A DNA stretch of 22,385 bases from an uncultured Clostridia bacterium (GCA_934749845.1 CAKVHQ010000013.1:1-22385), one strand, 5' to 3'. Counted from the first letter of the stretch, positions 1-7,192 are shown. Notes: generated by a model from the sequence alone, not told the origin. A program made the numbers and translations.

Positions 1-1500
1 ACTGTAGAATCAGTCCAAGTTGCGGATATGGATGAAGGTGCCCCCATCTGTGGCAAGTCAATAGATTTGCACAAGCGCATTCTCCAGGCCTACAATTGCG
101 ATAGTACGCTCATCGTCTTCGCTTGTGATACCACTAAAAAAGGAAAAAATACCGATACTGGCTATCTCTATTCACTAGATGCCAATACCCTGGAAGTGCA
201 ATGGCAAAAGTCGCTGAAACTTTCTTTGTCAAAACTCTATGGCGTCTGTTCCAAGGGAGTGCTGCTCTCCTCCACTCTGAAAAGTACTGGCAAGTCGCTC
301 TTGACCTTGTCTGAAACCAAGACGGGCCGGTCGCTATGGACGCAGTATCTTTATCCTGTCTATTTCAATGATAGCTTGGATATCGTGATAGGACTAGAGA
401 AAGTGGGAGGTAGCAAGACATACGCTTATCGCCTGAGCACAGGAATGCTGTTGTGGGATGCCGAGATTCCGATGACCAAGAACGTGGGATGGAAAGATGC
501 TTGCATGGTGGATTCCACTCACCTGGTGGTTGTGGGGGATGCCATCAACGAGATCAACATCCATTCGGGTGAAATCAAGAAGGTGAAGGCTGTGACTGGC
601 ATCAGTGATACAAAGGGAATGATGGCTTTGGCATTGACCAATGTCTTGTCTGCGGCAGTCACCATCGGATTTAATTCTCCTTTTTATTATTATTATTATA
701 ATCTTAATCCATATGTCATTACGGGCTTGACTTCCAATATCCTTCAGGTGGGCTCTGACTTGTATATTAGTGATAGAAAAAGCCTCTATTGTTTGGGAGC
801 GGACAGTTTGCAAACACGCTGGAAGTATGATTTCCAGGACAAGGAGGCTTCTACGGCTCATCTTCTGCTCAGGGATGGCAAGATATTGATGCTCAATTAC
901 GGTTATGGTAATGGTCTTATGAGAGGTACGGTGAAGTGTGGCAAGCCTTTCTTGGCTTCTTTTGATGCACAGACGGGAGATATAGAGAAAATGTTCCCTC
1001 TATACGACAAGAAGCATATCATGAACGACGGAATGCTCACGGAGAGTGGTGTCTTCCTTGCTGGTTCTGACAAGGCTGTATATCTGTCATTTGCTGATTC
1101 TGCTGTCATCAGCAAAGATTGGGATCGCAGTGCCAATGGGGCTTTGACTATGGTGTTGAGAAAACCATTCTATGCGTTTCATGGACTTGCACCAAAGCTG
1201 ACTTTAGTGGAGGCATTCGACAAGGTGTGCCCGATGCAGACCAGTACCAACAAGCTTTTTGTCTTCAATGACAAGTTGGACATTCTTGAATCTTATGATC
1301 TCTACGAGACCTTCTCCGTTTGTTTCCGTTTGGATGATGTGCTTTGCATACAAAACAGGGATGACAAATCTAACTTTAGGCTGATTCATCCCGATGGTTC
1401 CTCTATCGGAAAACTGAAAGGCAAGCCTGTAGCCGCCCTGCTCAGAGGCAGAAATGTGCTAGCTGTATATGATAATCACCTTACAGTCTTTAGGCTGTAA
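1..1500 (+). CDS. PQQ-like beta-propeller repeat protein, 5' end outside the window
   Basis: The reading frame is open from base 1 to a TAA at 1498-1500. The first in-frame ATG is at 28, but the frame continues upstream without a stop, so the gene probably starts outside the window. The protein is built of repeated beta-propeller blades of the PQQ/BamB-like type: short strands ending in patterns such as 'LYSLDANTLEVQWQKSL', 'TGRSLWTQYL', 'STGMLLWDAEIP' and 'LYCLGADSLQTRWKYDF', each with a turn followed by an aromatic W/F strand. No catalytic motif is visible, and no signal peptide can be judged because the N-terminus is missing. A run of five tyrosines (around residue 220 of the visible part) is encoded by a TAT trinucleotide repeat at 685-699. 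The propeller fold is a fair call. The function is unknown; a binding or scaffold role is typical of such proteins. The gene converges on the tRNA gene at 1612. Confidence 0.75.
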   Translation, partial: TVESVQVADMDEGAPICGKSIDLHKRILQAYNCDSTLIVFACDTTKKGKNTDTGYLYSLDANTLEVQWQKSLKLSLSKLYGVCSKGVLLSSTLKSTGKSLLTLSETKTGRSLWTQYLYPVYFNDSLDIVIGLEKVGGSKTYAYRLSTGMLLWDAEIPMTKNVGWKDACMVDSTHLVVVGDAINEINIHSGEIKKVKAVTGISDTKGMMALALTNVLSAAVTIGFNSPFYYYYYNLNPYVITGLTSNILQVGSDLYISDRKSLYCLGADSLQTRWKYDFQDKEASTAHLLLRDGKILMLNYGYGNGLMRGTVKCGKPFLASFDAQTGDIEKMFPLYDKKHIMNDGMLTESGVFLAGSDKAVYLSFADSAVISKDWDRSANGALTMVLRKPFYAFHGLAPKLTLVEAFDKVCPMQTSTNKLFVFNDKLDILESYDLYETFSVCFRLDDVLCIQNRDDKSNFRLIHPDGSSIGKLKGKPVAALLRGRNVLAVYDNHLTVFRL

Positions 1501-1540
1501 GGTGCCTAGTGCCCTCTTATTACTGAAATTATGTGGATAT

Positions 1541-1580
1541 ATAAAAACAAAAAATCCGATTCTCATGATGAAAACCGGAT
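1541..1580 (-). terminator. Rho-independent terminator of tRNA-Tyr
   Basis: On the minus strand a 12-bp stem (1580-1569 pairing with 1565-1554) with a three-base loop is followed by a T-rich run (complement of 1554-1543). Two pairs in the stem are G-U wobbles in the minus-strand RNA and would be A-C mismatches in the plus-strand RNA, so the element is built to work on the minus strand. It lies about 30 bases past the tRNA 3' end. Confidence 0.75.
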
Positions 1581-1611
1581 CTTTATATCTTTGAGTTATT
1601 TTTGGGAAAAG

Positions 1612-1693
1612 TGGGTAGTGATGGATTCGAACCACCGAAGGCATAGCCAGCAGATTTACAGTCTGCCCCATTTGGCCACTCTGGTAACTACCC
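1612..1693 (-). tRNA. tRNA-Tyr (anticodon GUA)
   Basis: On the minus strand the 7-bp acceptor stem GGGTAGT/ACTACCC is perfect (1693-1687 with 1619-1613), with discriminator A at 1612. The anticodon stem GCAGA/TCTGC encloses the loop CTGTAAA, which gives anticodon GTA at 1659-1657. A long variable arm (GGC-TAT-GCC) marks a class II tRNA, as expected for bacterial tRNA-Tyr. The T-loop TTCGAAT is intact. The CCA end is not encoded. It appears to be a single-gene transcription unit with its own promoter at 1755-1786 and terminator at 1541-1580. Confidence 0.97.
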
Positions 1694-1754
1694 AAAAGCT
1701 TTTGGTTTGCGAACTTTCTTTATTTGATAAAAGCTTTGTTCTTAAAAGCGAGTG

Positions 1755-1786
1755 CAAAGGTAGTGCTTTTTTTTCATTCCACCAAA
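1755..1786 (-). promoter_or_regulatory. Bacteroidetes-type promoter for tRNA-Tyr
   Basis: On the minus strand, -33 TTTG (1786-1783) is followed by a 20-base spacer and -7 TACCTTTG (1762-1755), which matches the consensus TTTG-N19-21-TAnnTTTG. The predicted transcript starts near 1748, leaving a leader of about 55 bases before the tRNA. A perfect 14-bp palindrome, CCAAAAGCTTTTGG (1692-1705), straddles the tRNA 5' end. The stretch 1763-1846 upstream is T-rich on the plus strand and shows nothing else recognisable. Confidence 0.8.
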
Positions 1787-1846
1787 TTTTTCTGCATCTT
1801 TTTTCACTTTTTTCTCAAAAAACTTCATTTTCCCCCAAAAAAGAAG

Positions 1847-2012
1847 GCTTTTGCCCTTACAGGGCGCCTTGTTGTCTGCTATTATACCCAGGGTGTTGCC
1901 CTGGGCTAAGAGCTTCTGCCCTTTCAGGGCGTGTGGGGCAAAGCGTGCTCCTGTCCTTTCAGGGCGTGTGGGGCAAAGCGTGCTTCTGCCACTTCAAGGC
2001 GGAGGGCTAGGA
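1847..2012 (-). repeat. Composite palindromic (REP-like) repeat cluster, copy 1
   Basis: The cluster has a 20-base module at 1847-1866 containing GCCCTTACAGGGC, a spacer of 20 bases, and a 45-base module at 1887-1931. The longer module holds a hairpin, CCCAGGG-5 nt-CCCTGGG (1887-1905), and the palindrome GCCCTTTCAGGGC (1918-1930). Both modules recur inverted at 8776-8861: the 20-mer is identical and the 45-mer differs at one base. Degenerate pieces continue to about 2012. The cluster begins right after the potD stop, so it lies in the 3' region of the potABCD transcript. Translating it gives a low-complexity peptide, so ORFs here are spurious. It resembles REP elements mobilised by Y1 (RAYT) transposases, but no such transposase is in the window, so the class is inferred. 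Confidence 0.8.
1920..1984. repeat. Two 30-bp direct repeats, period 35
   Basis: Bases 1920-1949 and 1955-1984 are identical 30-mers beginning CCTTTCAGGGCGTG and ending AAAGCGTGCT, separated by five bases. A third, worn copy follows at about 1988-2012. This is local amplification of one arm of the palindromic repeat. Two copies with a 5-base gap do not make a CRISPR array. Confidence 0.85.
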
Positions 2013-2024
2013 GCTTTTACTTTT

Positions 2025-3419
2025 TTACCCTTTAACTTTTATAACGTGGTGTCTGCGATGCTTTCTCGACAATCTTCTGTGCTTGTAGTGCTCGATTTTC
2101 TTGATAGAAACGAAGATGGTTAAGCCCAAGACTACTGCCAGAAGGAAAATCACGATGCCGCCACCCAGGTTATCACCCTTCACTTTCGACCACATATCCA
2201 GCACCTCCGGAGTATGATCGCCGGCATCATGAATCATCGCACATCTTGCTACCACTGTGCTGTCAGGATACATAATCGGGTTGAGATGCGCCTTTCTGCC
2301 TTCCTCTCCGAAGAAATAAGCCAGATTCACCATCTCGGGATAAGCCTCCTTGTCGCTCATCGCTTCGAAGATCTTCTTGCCCGCTATACTGCTCACATAT
2401 CCCGTGGTTTCCATATTGGCAAGAGCCACGTCTTCACGGCAGAGATAGTTGATGAAGTAAGAGGCTGCCTTCGGATTGCGGGAATACTTCGGAATCACCC
2501 ATCCGTCAAACCATACATTGCTTCCCTCCTTAGGTACTTCGTATCCCAGATCCACGCCTACCTTCTCAGCTTCTTCTATCGCCCAGACCGCATCACCGCT
2601 CCAGGTCATATTCAGATAAGCCTTGCCTTTGGTCATCGTCTCCTTGCCGAAATCAGCCTCCCAACCCTCGATGTTCGGTTTCAGAGCCTTCAGCTGTTTC
2701 TCTACTATGGCAACGGCTTTTGGCGAATAATCGTTCATCAGTTCCGGAACGGTCACCTTGCCGGCAGCCAGTTCCTTGCGATGCTCCCAGATCAGGGCGG
2801 TGCCGTAAGAATCGCGGTAGGAATCCTTCATCAGGAGCTTGCCACGGTATCTGGGACTCCACAGTGTGCCCCAGGTTTGCGTATCCTTTATAGGTACGTG
2901 TACCTTATTATATAAGATGCCGCAGGTTCCCCACATGTAAGGCACGGCATAATTGTGGGCGATTCTGCCATGATTCGAGGTGGCGTCAATCTGCTTCACG
3001 ATGTAGGGCGACACGTTCTTGAGATAATTCGGCGTCTTGCCGAAAGCGGTGTCGATAGGCAGCAGAAGGTCTTTGCGAAGCATTCGCTCGATGATGTATT
3101 CTGATGGGCATACCACGTCGTAATCTTCGTGACCACGCTCAATCTTGGTGAGCATCACCTCATTGATGTCGAAGGTCTGGTAGATGACGCGGATCTTCTT
3201 GCCCGTCTGCTCCTCATACCATTTCGGGAATTCAGCAAGAATATCCTCATCGATGTAATCTCCCCAGTTGTAAACCTTCAGAATCTCCTCTCTGTTCTCC
3301 TTGTTGTAGCAGGATGAGAGCGGCAGAATCATCAGCAGGGTCAGGAAGAGAAAAGCAATTGTCTTAACTCCTTTAACTCCTCTGACTCCCTTAACTCCTA
3401 AAAATATCTTGTTCTTCAT
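2025..3419 (-). CDS. potD: Polyamine ABC transporter substrate-binding lipoprotein with C-terminal TM anchor (PotD-like)
   Basis: This 464-residue protein should bind spermidine/putrescine in the periplasm and deliver it to the PotBC channel. Residues 1-37 are a lipoprotein signal ending in LSSC (Cys37). The mature part follows the PotD/PotF pattern: 'VYNWGDYIDEDIL' at the N-terminus, then 'MTWSGDAVWAIEEA' and 'VWFDGWVIPKYSRNP', which supply the aromatic and acidic residues that line polyamine pockets in this family. E. coli PotD is about 348 residues. Here an extra C-terminal part adds a hydrophobic segment (about 422-439) and a very basic 25-residue tail, so the protein looks anchored at both ends. 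The N-terminal n-region is written by a 9-bp tandem repeat (GVK-GVR-GVK-GVK, residues 8-19). The ATG lies two bases after the potC stop, so translation is probably coupled. It is the last gene of the potABCD operon. The choice between spermidine and putrescine cannot be made from sequence alone. Confidence 0.9.
   Translation of the reverse strand: MKNKIFLGVKGVRGVKGVKTIAFLFLTLLMILPLSSCYNKENREEILKVYNWGDYIDEDILAEFPKWYEEQTGKKIRVIYQTFDINEVMLTKIERGHEDYDVVCPSEYIIERMLRKDLLLPIDTAFGKTPNYLKNVSPYIVKQIDATSNHGRIAHNYAVPYMWGTCGILYNKVHVPIKDTQTWGTLWSPRYRGKLLMKDSYRDSYGTALIWEHRKELAAGKVTVPELMNDYSPKAVAIVEKQLKALKPNIEGWEADFGKETMTKGKAYLNMTWSGDAVWAIEEAEKVGVDLGYEVPKEGSNVWFDGWVIPKYSRNPKAASYFINYLCREDVALANMETTGYVSSIAGKKIFEAMSDKEAYPEMVNLAYFFGEEGRKAHLNPIMYPDSTVVARCAMIHDAGDHTPEVLDMWSKVKGDNLGGGIVIFLLAVVLGLTIFVSIKKIEHYKHRRLSRKHRRHHVIKVKG
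3363..3398 (-). repeat. 9-bp tandem repeat in the potD signal-peptide region
   Basis: Four units read GGAGTTAAG, GGAGTCAGA, GGAGTTAAA and GGAGTTAAG on the minus strand, in frame as Gly-Val-Lys/Arg. Gain or loss of a unit changes the length of the positively charged n-region by three residues without shifting the frame. The same unit family (GRAGTTAAR) appears between susC and susD at 20239-20273. Confidence 0.85.
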
Positions 3420-3421
3420 TC

Positions 3422-4243
3422 TTATTTCTTCTTGTTTTTATCCGAACGACGATTGATGATAATCAGCATCACGAGCACCAATACGAAGATGATCGTACTC
3501 AGCGGACGAAGCTCCGGCGTCAAGCCTCCCTTTCTGGCATCGGCATAGATGAAGGTGGAGAGCGTCTCCAGTCCCTCGTTTCCGATGGTGAAGATGGTGA
3601 CGGCGAAATCGTCGATACTCATAGTGATGGCGAGCATGAAGCCCGAAATCATTCCTGGCAGAATCTCCGGAATAATCACCTTGCGCAATGCCTGCATCGG
3701 AGAAGCACCCAGGTCGAGTGCTGCTTCATAGAGGTTCGGGTTCATCTGCTTCAGTCTAGGCATCACACTCAGAATGACGTAGGGCAGACAGAAGGTGATG
3801 TGAGAGAGAACCACCGTGGTGTAGCCCTGCGGAATGCCCAGCGTGATGAAGAGCAGGAAGAGCGATATACCGATGATGATGTCGCCGTTCAGAATCGGGA
3901 TATTGTTGACGAACTGGATGGCGTTTCTCGCATACCGGTTTCTCAGATTGTAGATTCCGATGGCGGTGAGGGTTCCGAAAATCGTAGATATGGTGGCGGT
4001 GATCAGGGCGATGGTGATCGTATTGATGAGTGCCGCCGTGAGCGAGTGGTGGGTACCTTCTACGAAGAGATTCTTGTAGAGCTGCAGCGAGAAGCCCGTC
4101 CAGTTGCCCATGACCCTGGCCTCGGTAAACGAGAAGATCACGATGATGAGGATAGGGGAGTAGAGCAGCAGCAGGAGCAGCCACAGATAACCCTGACAGA
4201 ATATCTTCTTCATCATATCCCTGGTAAATAGTGAATTCATCAT
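3422..4243 (-). CDS. potC: Polyamine ABC transporter permease (PotC)
   Basis: This 273-residue inner-membrane permease has about six hydrophobic segments and the cytoplasmic EAA loop that docks with the ATPase ('EAALDLGASPMQALRKVIIP', about residues 168-187). 'SIDDFAVTIFTIGNEGLETLSTFIY' near residue 220 is typical of PotC/PotI. The length fits the family (E. coli PotC about 264). The start ATG at 4243 overlaps the potB stop as ATGA, and a good Shine-Dalgarno (GGAGG) sits about 10 bases upstream. That is unusual for Bacteroidetes and supports coupled translation; the adjacent ATG at 4240 is equally possible. It forms the channel together with PotB. Confidence 0.93.
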   Translation of the reverse strand: MMNSLFTRDMMKKIFCQGYLWLLLLLLYSPILIIVIFSFTEARVMGNWTGFSLQLYKNLFVEGTHHSLTAALINTITIALITATISTIFGTLTAIGIYNLRNRYARNAIQFVNNIPILNGDIIIGISLFLLFITLGIPQGYTTVVLSHITFCLPYVILSVMPRLKQMNPNLYEAALDLGASPMQALRKVIIPEILPGMISGFMLAITMSIDDFAVTIFTIGNEGLETLSTFIYADARKGGLTPELRPLSTIIFVLVLVMLIIINRRSDKNKKK

Positions 4244-5025
4244 CTGATACCTCCTTCCTGTTTACTGCCGTCGCCTGCGATGAGGGTAGATGCACCGATG
4301 AGGAAGAGCATGATGAGCGAGAGGGCTGCACCATAGTTCCACATCGAATTGTTGATGTTCTCCTGGATGGTGGTACCGAAGAGCTTGATGTTGTTCATCG
4401 TGAGCAGCTCTGAGATGGCGAAGGTAGAGATGGTTGGCATGAACACCATCAGAATTCCGCTTGCCACGCCCGGCATCGATAGGGGCAGTATCACCTTATA
4501 GAACTGTTGCCAAGGCGATGCACCCAGGTCTTCGGCTGCCTCGATGTAGCTGCGGTCCATCTTCTGCAGCGTATTGTAGATAGGATAAATCATGAAGGGG
4601 ATGAAGTTATATACCATACCAAACAGCAGAGCTCCCTCGCCCAGTGGCAGGTCGGCGAAATCGAAGAGTGCCACGGTGGCGAGCGTTCTCACCAGGATGT
4701 TCACCCACATAGGCAGGATGAAGAGCATCACGATGGTGTTGGCATACTTCATCCTGGTCTGCGTGAGGATATACGCTGCCGGATAGCCCAGCAGGATACA
4801 GAGCAGGGTGTTGAGAAAGGCGATTCCGATGGAATACACGAAGGTATTGATGGCTTCGGGATGCGCCAGGAATTTCTGGAAATTATAGAGCGTGATGTGA
4901 CCGTACTCATCGGTGAACGCGAAGAACACGATGAGCAGCAAGGGTAGCACCACGAAAATTGCCGCGAAGATGGCGTATGGAATCGACCAACTCTGTCGCG
5001 AAGAGATAAACTTAATGAGTTTCAA
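4240..5025 (-). CDS. potB: Polyamine ABC transporter permease (PotB)
   Basis: This permease subunit has about six membrane segments and an EAA loop ('EAAEDLGASPWQQFYKVILP'), as expected for PotB/PotH. 'FLNTLLCILLGYPAAYILT' and 'FILPMWVNILVRT' are characteristic of the family. The start is uncertain. The only ATG is at 5106, which would overlap potA by 58 bases and add 27 residues with no resemblance to the family. A TTG at 5025 gives (M)KLIKFISSRQSWSIPY, a normal short cytoplasmic N-terminus, 262 residues in all, beginning 23 bases after the potA stop. I prefer the TTG. The gene overlaps potC by four bases (ATGA). Confidence 0.85.
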   Translation of the reverse strand: MKLIKFISSRQSWSIPYAIFAAIFVVLPLLLIVFFAFTDEYGHITLYNFQKFLAHPEAINTFVYSIGIAFLNTLLCILLGYPAAYILTQTRMKYANTIVMLFILPMWVNILVRTLATVALFDFADLPLGEGALLFGMVYNFIPFMIYPIYNTLQKMDRSYIEAAEDLGASPWQQFYKVILPLSMPGVASGILMVFMPTISTFAISELLTMNNIKLFGTTIQENINNSMWNYGAALSLIMLFLIGASTLIAGDGSKQEGGIR

Positions 5026-5048
5026 TTTCTGATTTGCAATTTTATAAT

Positions 5049-6449
5049 TTAAAAAGTAATATTCTCTCGGGGAATGGTGATTGCTACGTGGTCGCCCAGA
5101 TCCCATACATCCTGTGTATCCACATAGAGCTTCTCGCCCCAGTCGGTGTCGATGGTCAGGTGATAGTGGTCGCCCTTGTAGAGGATGAAGCTGATGTCGC
5201 CGGTAAAGGTTCCCTCGCTCTCGTTGTCGAAGAGTTCGATCTTTCCGAAGTCCACGTTGACATTGATCACTTCCTTGCCGTCTTCATCGGTATGGATCAG
5301 ATTCTTCTTATCCTCAGGAATCTCAATCTGGTATTCGCAGCCCAGGAACTCGATGGTGCCGTCGCCATTCACCTTTGCTTCGAAGGTGTTGGTGGTGCGC
5401 TCCTTCTTCATGATGTGGATGTTGTCTGGAATCACGCTCATGCCGATGGTCTGTCCTACCTCAAAATGCTTGTAGTTCTGAATCAGGAATTCGCAACCCT
5501 TGTCGCTCTCGGCAAGCATCTCGTAGTGTACGCCTTTGAAGATGGATGAGGTAATCTTGCCGACAAACTGGGCGTGCTCTGTATCGGTGCTCACTTCGAT
5601 GTCTTCCGGTCTGATCACTACATCTACCTCCTGATTGCATCCGAATCCCTTATCCACGCACGGAATCTCCGATCCGGCAACCTTTACCAGACAGTCGTGG
5701 ATCATCGTTCCGCAGAGGATGTTGCTCTCGCCGATGAAATCAGCCACAAACGAATTGGCTGGCTCGTTGTAGATATCAGTAGGTGTTCCAATCTGCTGGA
5801 TTTCTCCCTCGCTCATCACCACGATGGTGTCGCTCAGGGTCAGAGCCTCTTCCTGGTCGTGGGTAACATATACGAAGGTGATTCCCAGACGGTCGTGCAT
5901 CTCCTTTAACTCCAGCTGCATGTCTTTTCTCATCTTGAGGTCGAGTGCAGCCAGCGGTTCATCGAGCAGGAGCACTTCCGGCTCGTTGACGATGGCACGG
6001 GCGATGGCGATGCGCTGCTGCTGTCCACCCGAAAGCGAGTTTACATCGCGGTATTCGTAATCGCTCATGTTCACCATCTTCAGGGCACGCTTCACCTTAG
6101 GCATGATCTGGTCCTTCGGCGTGTTCTTGAGTTTCAAGCCGAAAGCGATGTTGTCAAATACATTGAGGTGAGGGAACAGGGCGTATTTCTGGAACACCGT
6201 GTTCACGTTTCGTTTGTAGGGTGGCAGGTTGGTAATGTCGTTGCCGCTGATGGTAATCACGCCTTCTGTGGCTGTTTCGAATCCTGCCAAGAGTCTCAGA
6301 AGAGTAGTTTTTCCGCATCCCGAAGGACCGAGAATGGTCATGAATTCACCCTTTCTCACAAAGAGATTAATGTTGTTGAGGGCTGTTTTCTCGCCGAATC
6401 TTTTCGACACATTTTGTATGTCAATGATGTGCTGTGCAGTCTTGTTCAT
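5049..6449 (-). CDS. potA: Polyamine ABC transporter ATP-binding protein (PotA)
   Basis: This is the cytoplasmic ATPase that powers polyamine import through PotBC. It has Walker A GPSGCGKTT (residues 41-49), signature LSGGQQQR (about 138-145), Walker B LLLDEP (about 158-163) and the H-loop in 'VYVTHDQEEAL'. It is 466 residues against about 378 for E. coli PotA. The extra length is a second TOBE-like module: 'GKITSSIFKGVHYEML' and 'GDISFILYKGDHYHLTI' look like two copies of the same beta unit, with an acidic insertion between them. An upstream in-frame ATG at 6473 lies inside the predicted -7 promoter box, so the ATG at 6449 is the likelier start. It is the first gene of potABCD. Confidence 0.93.
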   Translation of the reverse strand: MNKTAQHIIDIQNVSKRFGEKTALNNINLFVRKGEFMTILGPSGCGKTTLLRLLAGFETATEGVITISGNDITNLPPYKRNVNTVFQKYALFPHLNVFDNIAFGLKLKNTPKDQIMPKVKRALKMVNMSDYEYRDVNSLSGGQQQRIAIARAIVNEPEVLLLDEPLAALDLKMRKDMQLELKEMHDRLGITFVYVTHDQEEALTLSDTIVVMSEGEIQQIGTPTDIYNEPANSFVADFIGESNILCGTMIHDCLVKVAGSEIPCVDKGFGCNQEVDVVIRPEDIEVSTDTEHAQFVGKITSSIFKGVHYEMLAESDKGCEFLIQNYKHFEVGQTIGMSVIPDNIHIMKKERTTNTFEAKVNGDGTIEFLGCEYQIEIPEDKKNLIHTDEDGKEVINVNVDFGKIELFDNESEGTFTGDISFILYKGDHYHLTIDTDWGEKLYVDTQDVWDLGDHVAITIPRENITF

Positions 6450-6470
6450 TTTATCGTTTAAATTTGGCTG

Positions 6471-6478
6471 CAAAGTTA
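6471..6478 (-). promoter_or_regulatory. Putative -7 box for the potABCD operon
   Basis: TAACTTTG on the minus strand matches TAnnTTTG and lies 22 bases upstream of the potA ATG at 6449. No good -33 TTTG is found at the right distance, so only the -7 element is supported. The implied leader is very short. Confidence 0.5.
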
Positions 6479-6510
6479 CTCATTTTCGACAAGAAAATGC
6501 TATAAAAATA

Positions 6511-6554
6511 CAAAAAAATAGCCTCTGCAAGTTACAATCCTGTTGCAGAGGCTA
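6511..6554 (-). terminator. Rho-independent terminator after the 6583-7125 gene
   Basis: A perfect 12-bp stem (6519-6530 with 6543-6554) is followed on the minus strand by seven T residues (complement of 6518-6512). It lies 29 bases after the stop of the upstream gene and just before the potA promoter region, so it insulates the two units. Confidence 0.9.
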
Positions 6555-6582
6555 AAAAAGTTTGATATGGAGATACAGAAGT

Positions 6583-7125
6583 CTAAGCTTCTGCATATTT
6601 ATTCGCAATATATGCAAGATGGGCAACGTTCGTATGCTGGGAATGAGTCTCTCCCATCTTCTTGAGGAGTATGGCAAGCTGTTCTATGCTTCTGTCGAAG
6701 TCATAGGTCTTCCATCTTGTCTTGAAGAAGAAACTCTTCGGAATGGCAAGATAGCTTTCATCGCTCTTCCAGAACAGTACTGAGTCTGTATTTGTGTTAA
6801 TCTGCTGGCAGTCTGCATAGTTAATCACATAGATATTCTTGTTGCTGCCAATGCATTTTGGGATATAGACGATGCGTCTGTTGGTGATAACCAGTCCCTC
6901 AGTCCGGTTGTTCCAAATAGAAGTATCGCGAGCCAGCAGAATGGTCTCGTCATTTCTCAACTTGAAGTTCTCTCTAAACATCTCCTCCACCTTGGCAGGA
7001 ATGTCTAGGATGAAGCAATCTGCATCATTACTCTGATGAATGATCGAAACATCGCCATAGCGATGTGCGCGTACGCCTTCTTCGAAAAGCTTCGTACAAT
7101 GAAAATCGTAATCGTATCGTTCCAT
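6583..7125 (-). CDS. Hypothetical protein, possible bacterial PH-like domain
   Basis: This is a 180-residue soluble protein with no signal peptide or membrane segment. The middle part (about residues 60-135) runs 'ETILLARDTSIW', 'EGLVITNRRIVYIPK', 'NIYVINYADCQQI', 'SYLAIPKSFFF'. That series of strands, with a 'GLVITNRRIVY' core, is how many bacterial PH-like domains read. A helix-like C-terminus (about 142-178) follows, in the place of the PH capping helix. No enzymatic motif is visible. The gene stands alone, with its own promoter at 7315-7346 and its own terminator at 6511-6554, and is divergent from the SprT-like gene. The long leader (about 180 bases) with a tandem duplication suggests control at the leader level. 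The fold call is tentative and the function unknown. Confidence 0.7.
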   Translation of the reverse strand: MERYDYDFHCTKLFEEGVRAHRYGDVSIIHQSNDADCFILDIPAKVEEMFRENFKLRNDETILLARDTSIWNNRTEGLVITNRRIVYIPKCIGSNKNIYVINYADCQQINTNTDSVLFWKSDESYLAIPKSFFFKTRWKTYDFDRSIEQLAILLKKMGETHSQHTNVAHLAYIANKYAEA

Positions 7126-7192
7126 AAGTTCTTTGTTAAAGATTATAAGTCATTTTATCATATTACTAATAGTAGTATTTGCAATAATATCT

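Noticed and set aside
1920..1984. Possible CRISPR array
   Set aside because: Only two full repeats with a five-base gap, no spacers of proper size, and no cas genes in the window.
1531..2123. Open frames across the repeat cluster (plus strand)
   Set aside because: They cross the tRNA terminator, the antisense of the tRNA and the palindromic repeats. The translations are low-complexity repeat products with no family resemblance.
2214..2915. 233-codon open frame on the plus strand inside potD
   Set aside because: Antisense to well-supported PotD coding sequence; no recognisable domain.
3756..4334. 192-codon minus-strand frame overlapping potB and potC
   Set aside because: Out of frame with both permeases, with a His/Ser/Arg-rich translation. 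The permease frames have clear EAA loops and membrane segments.
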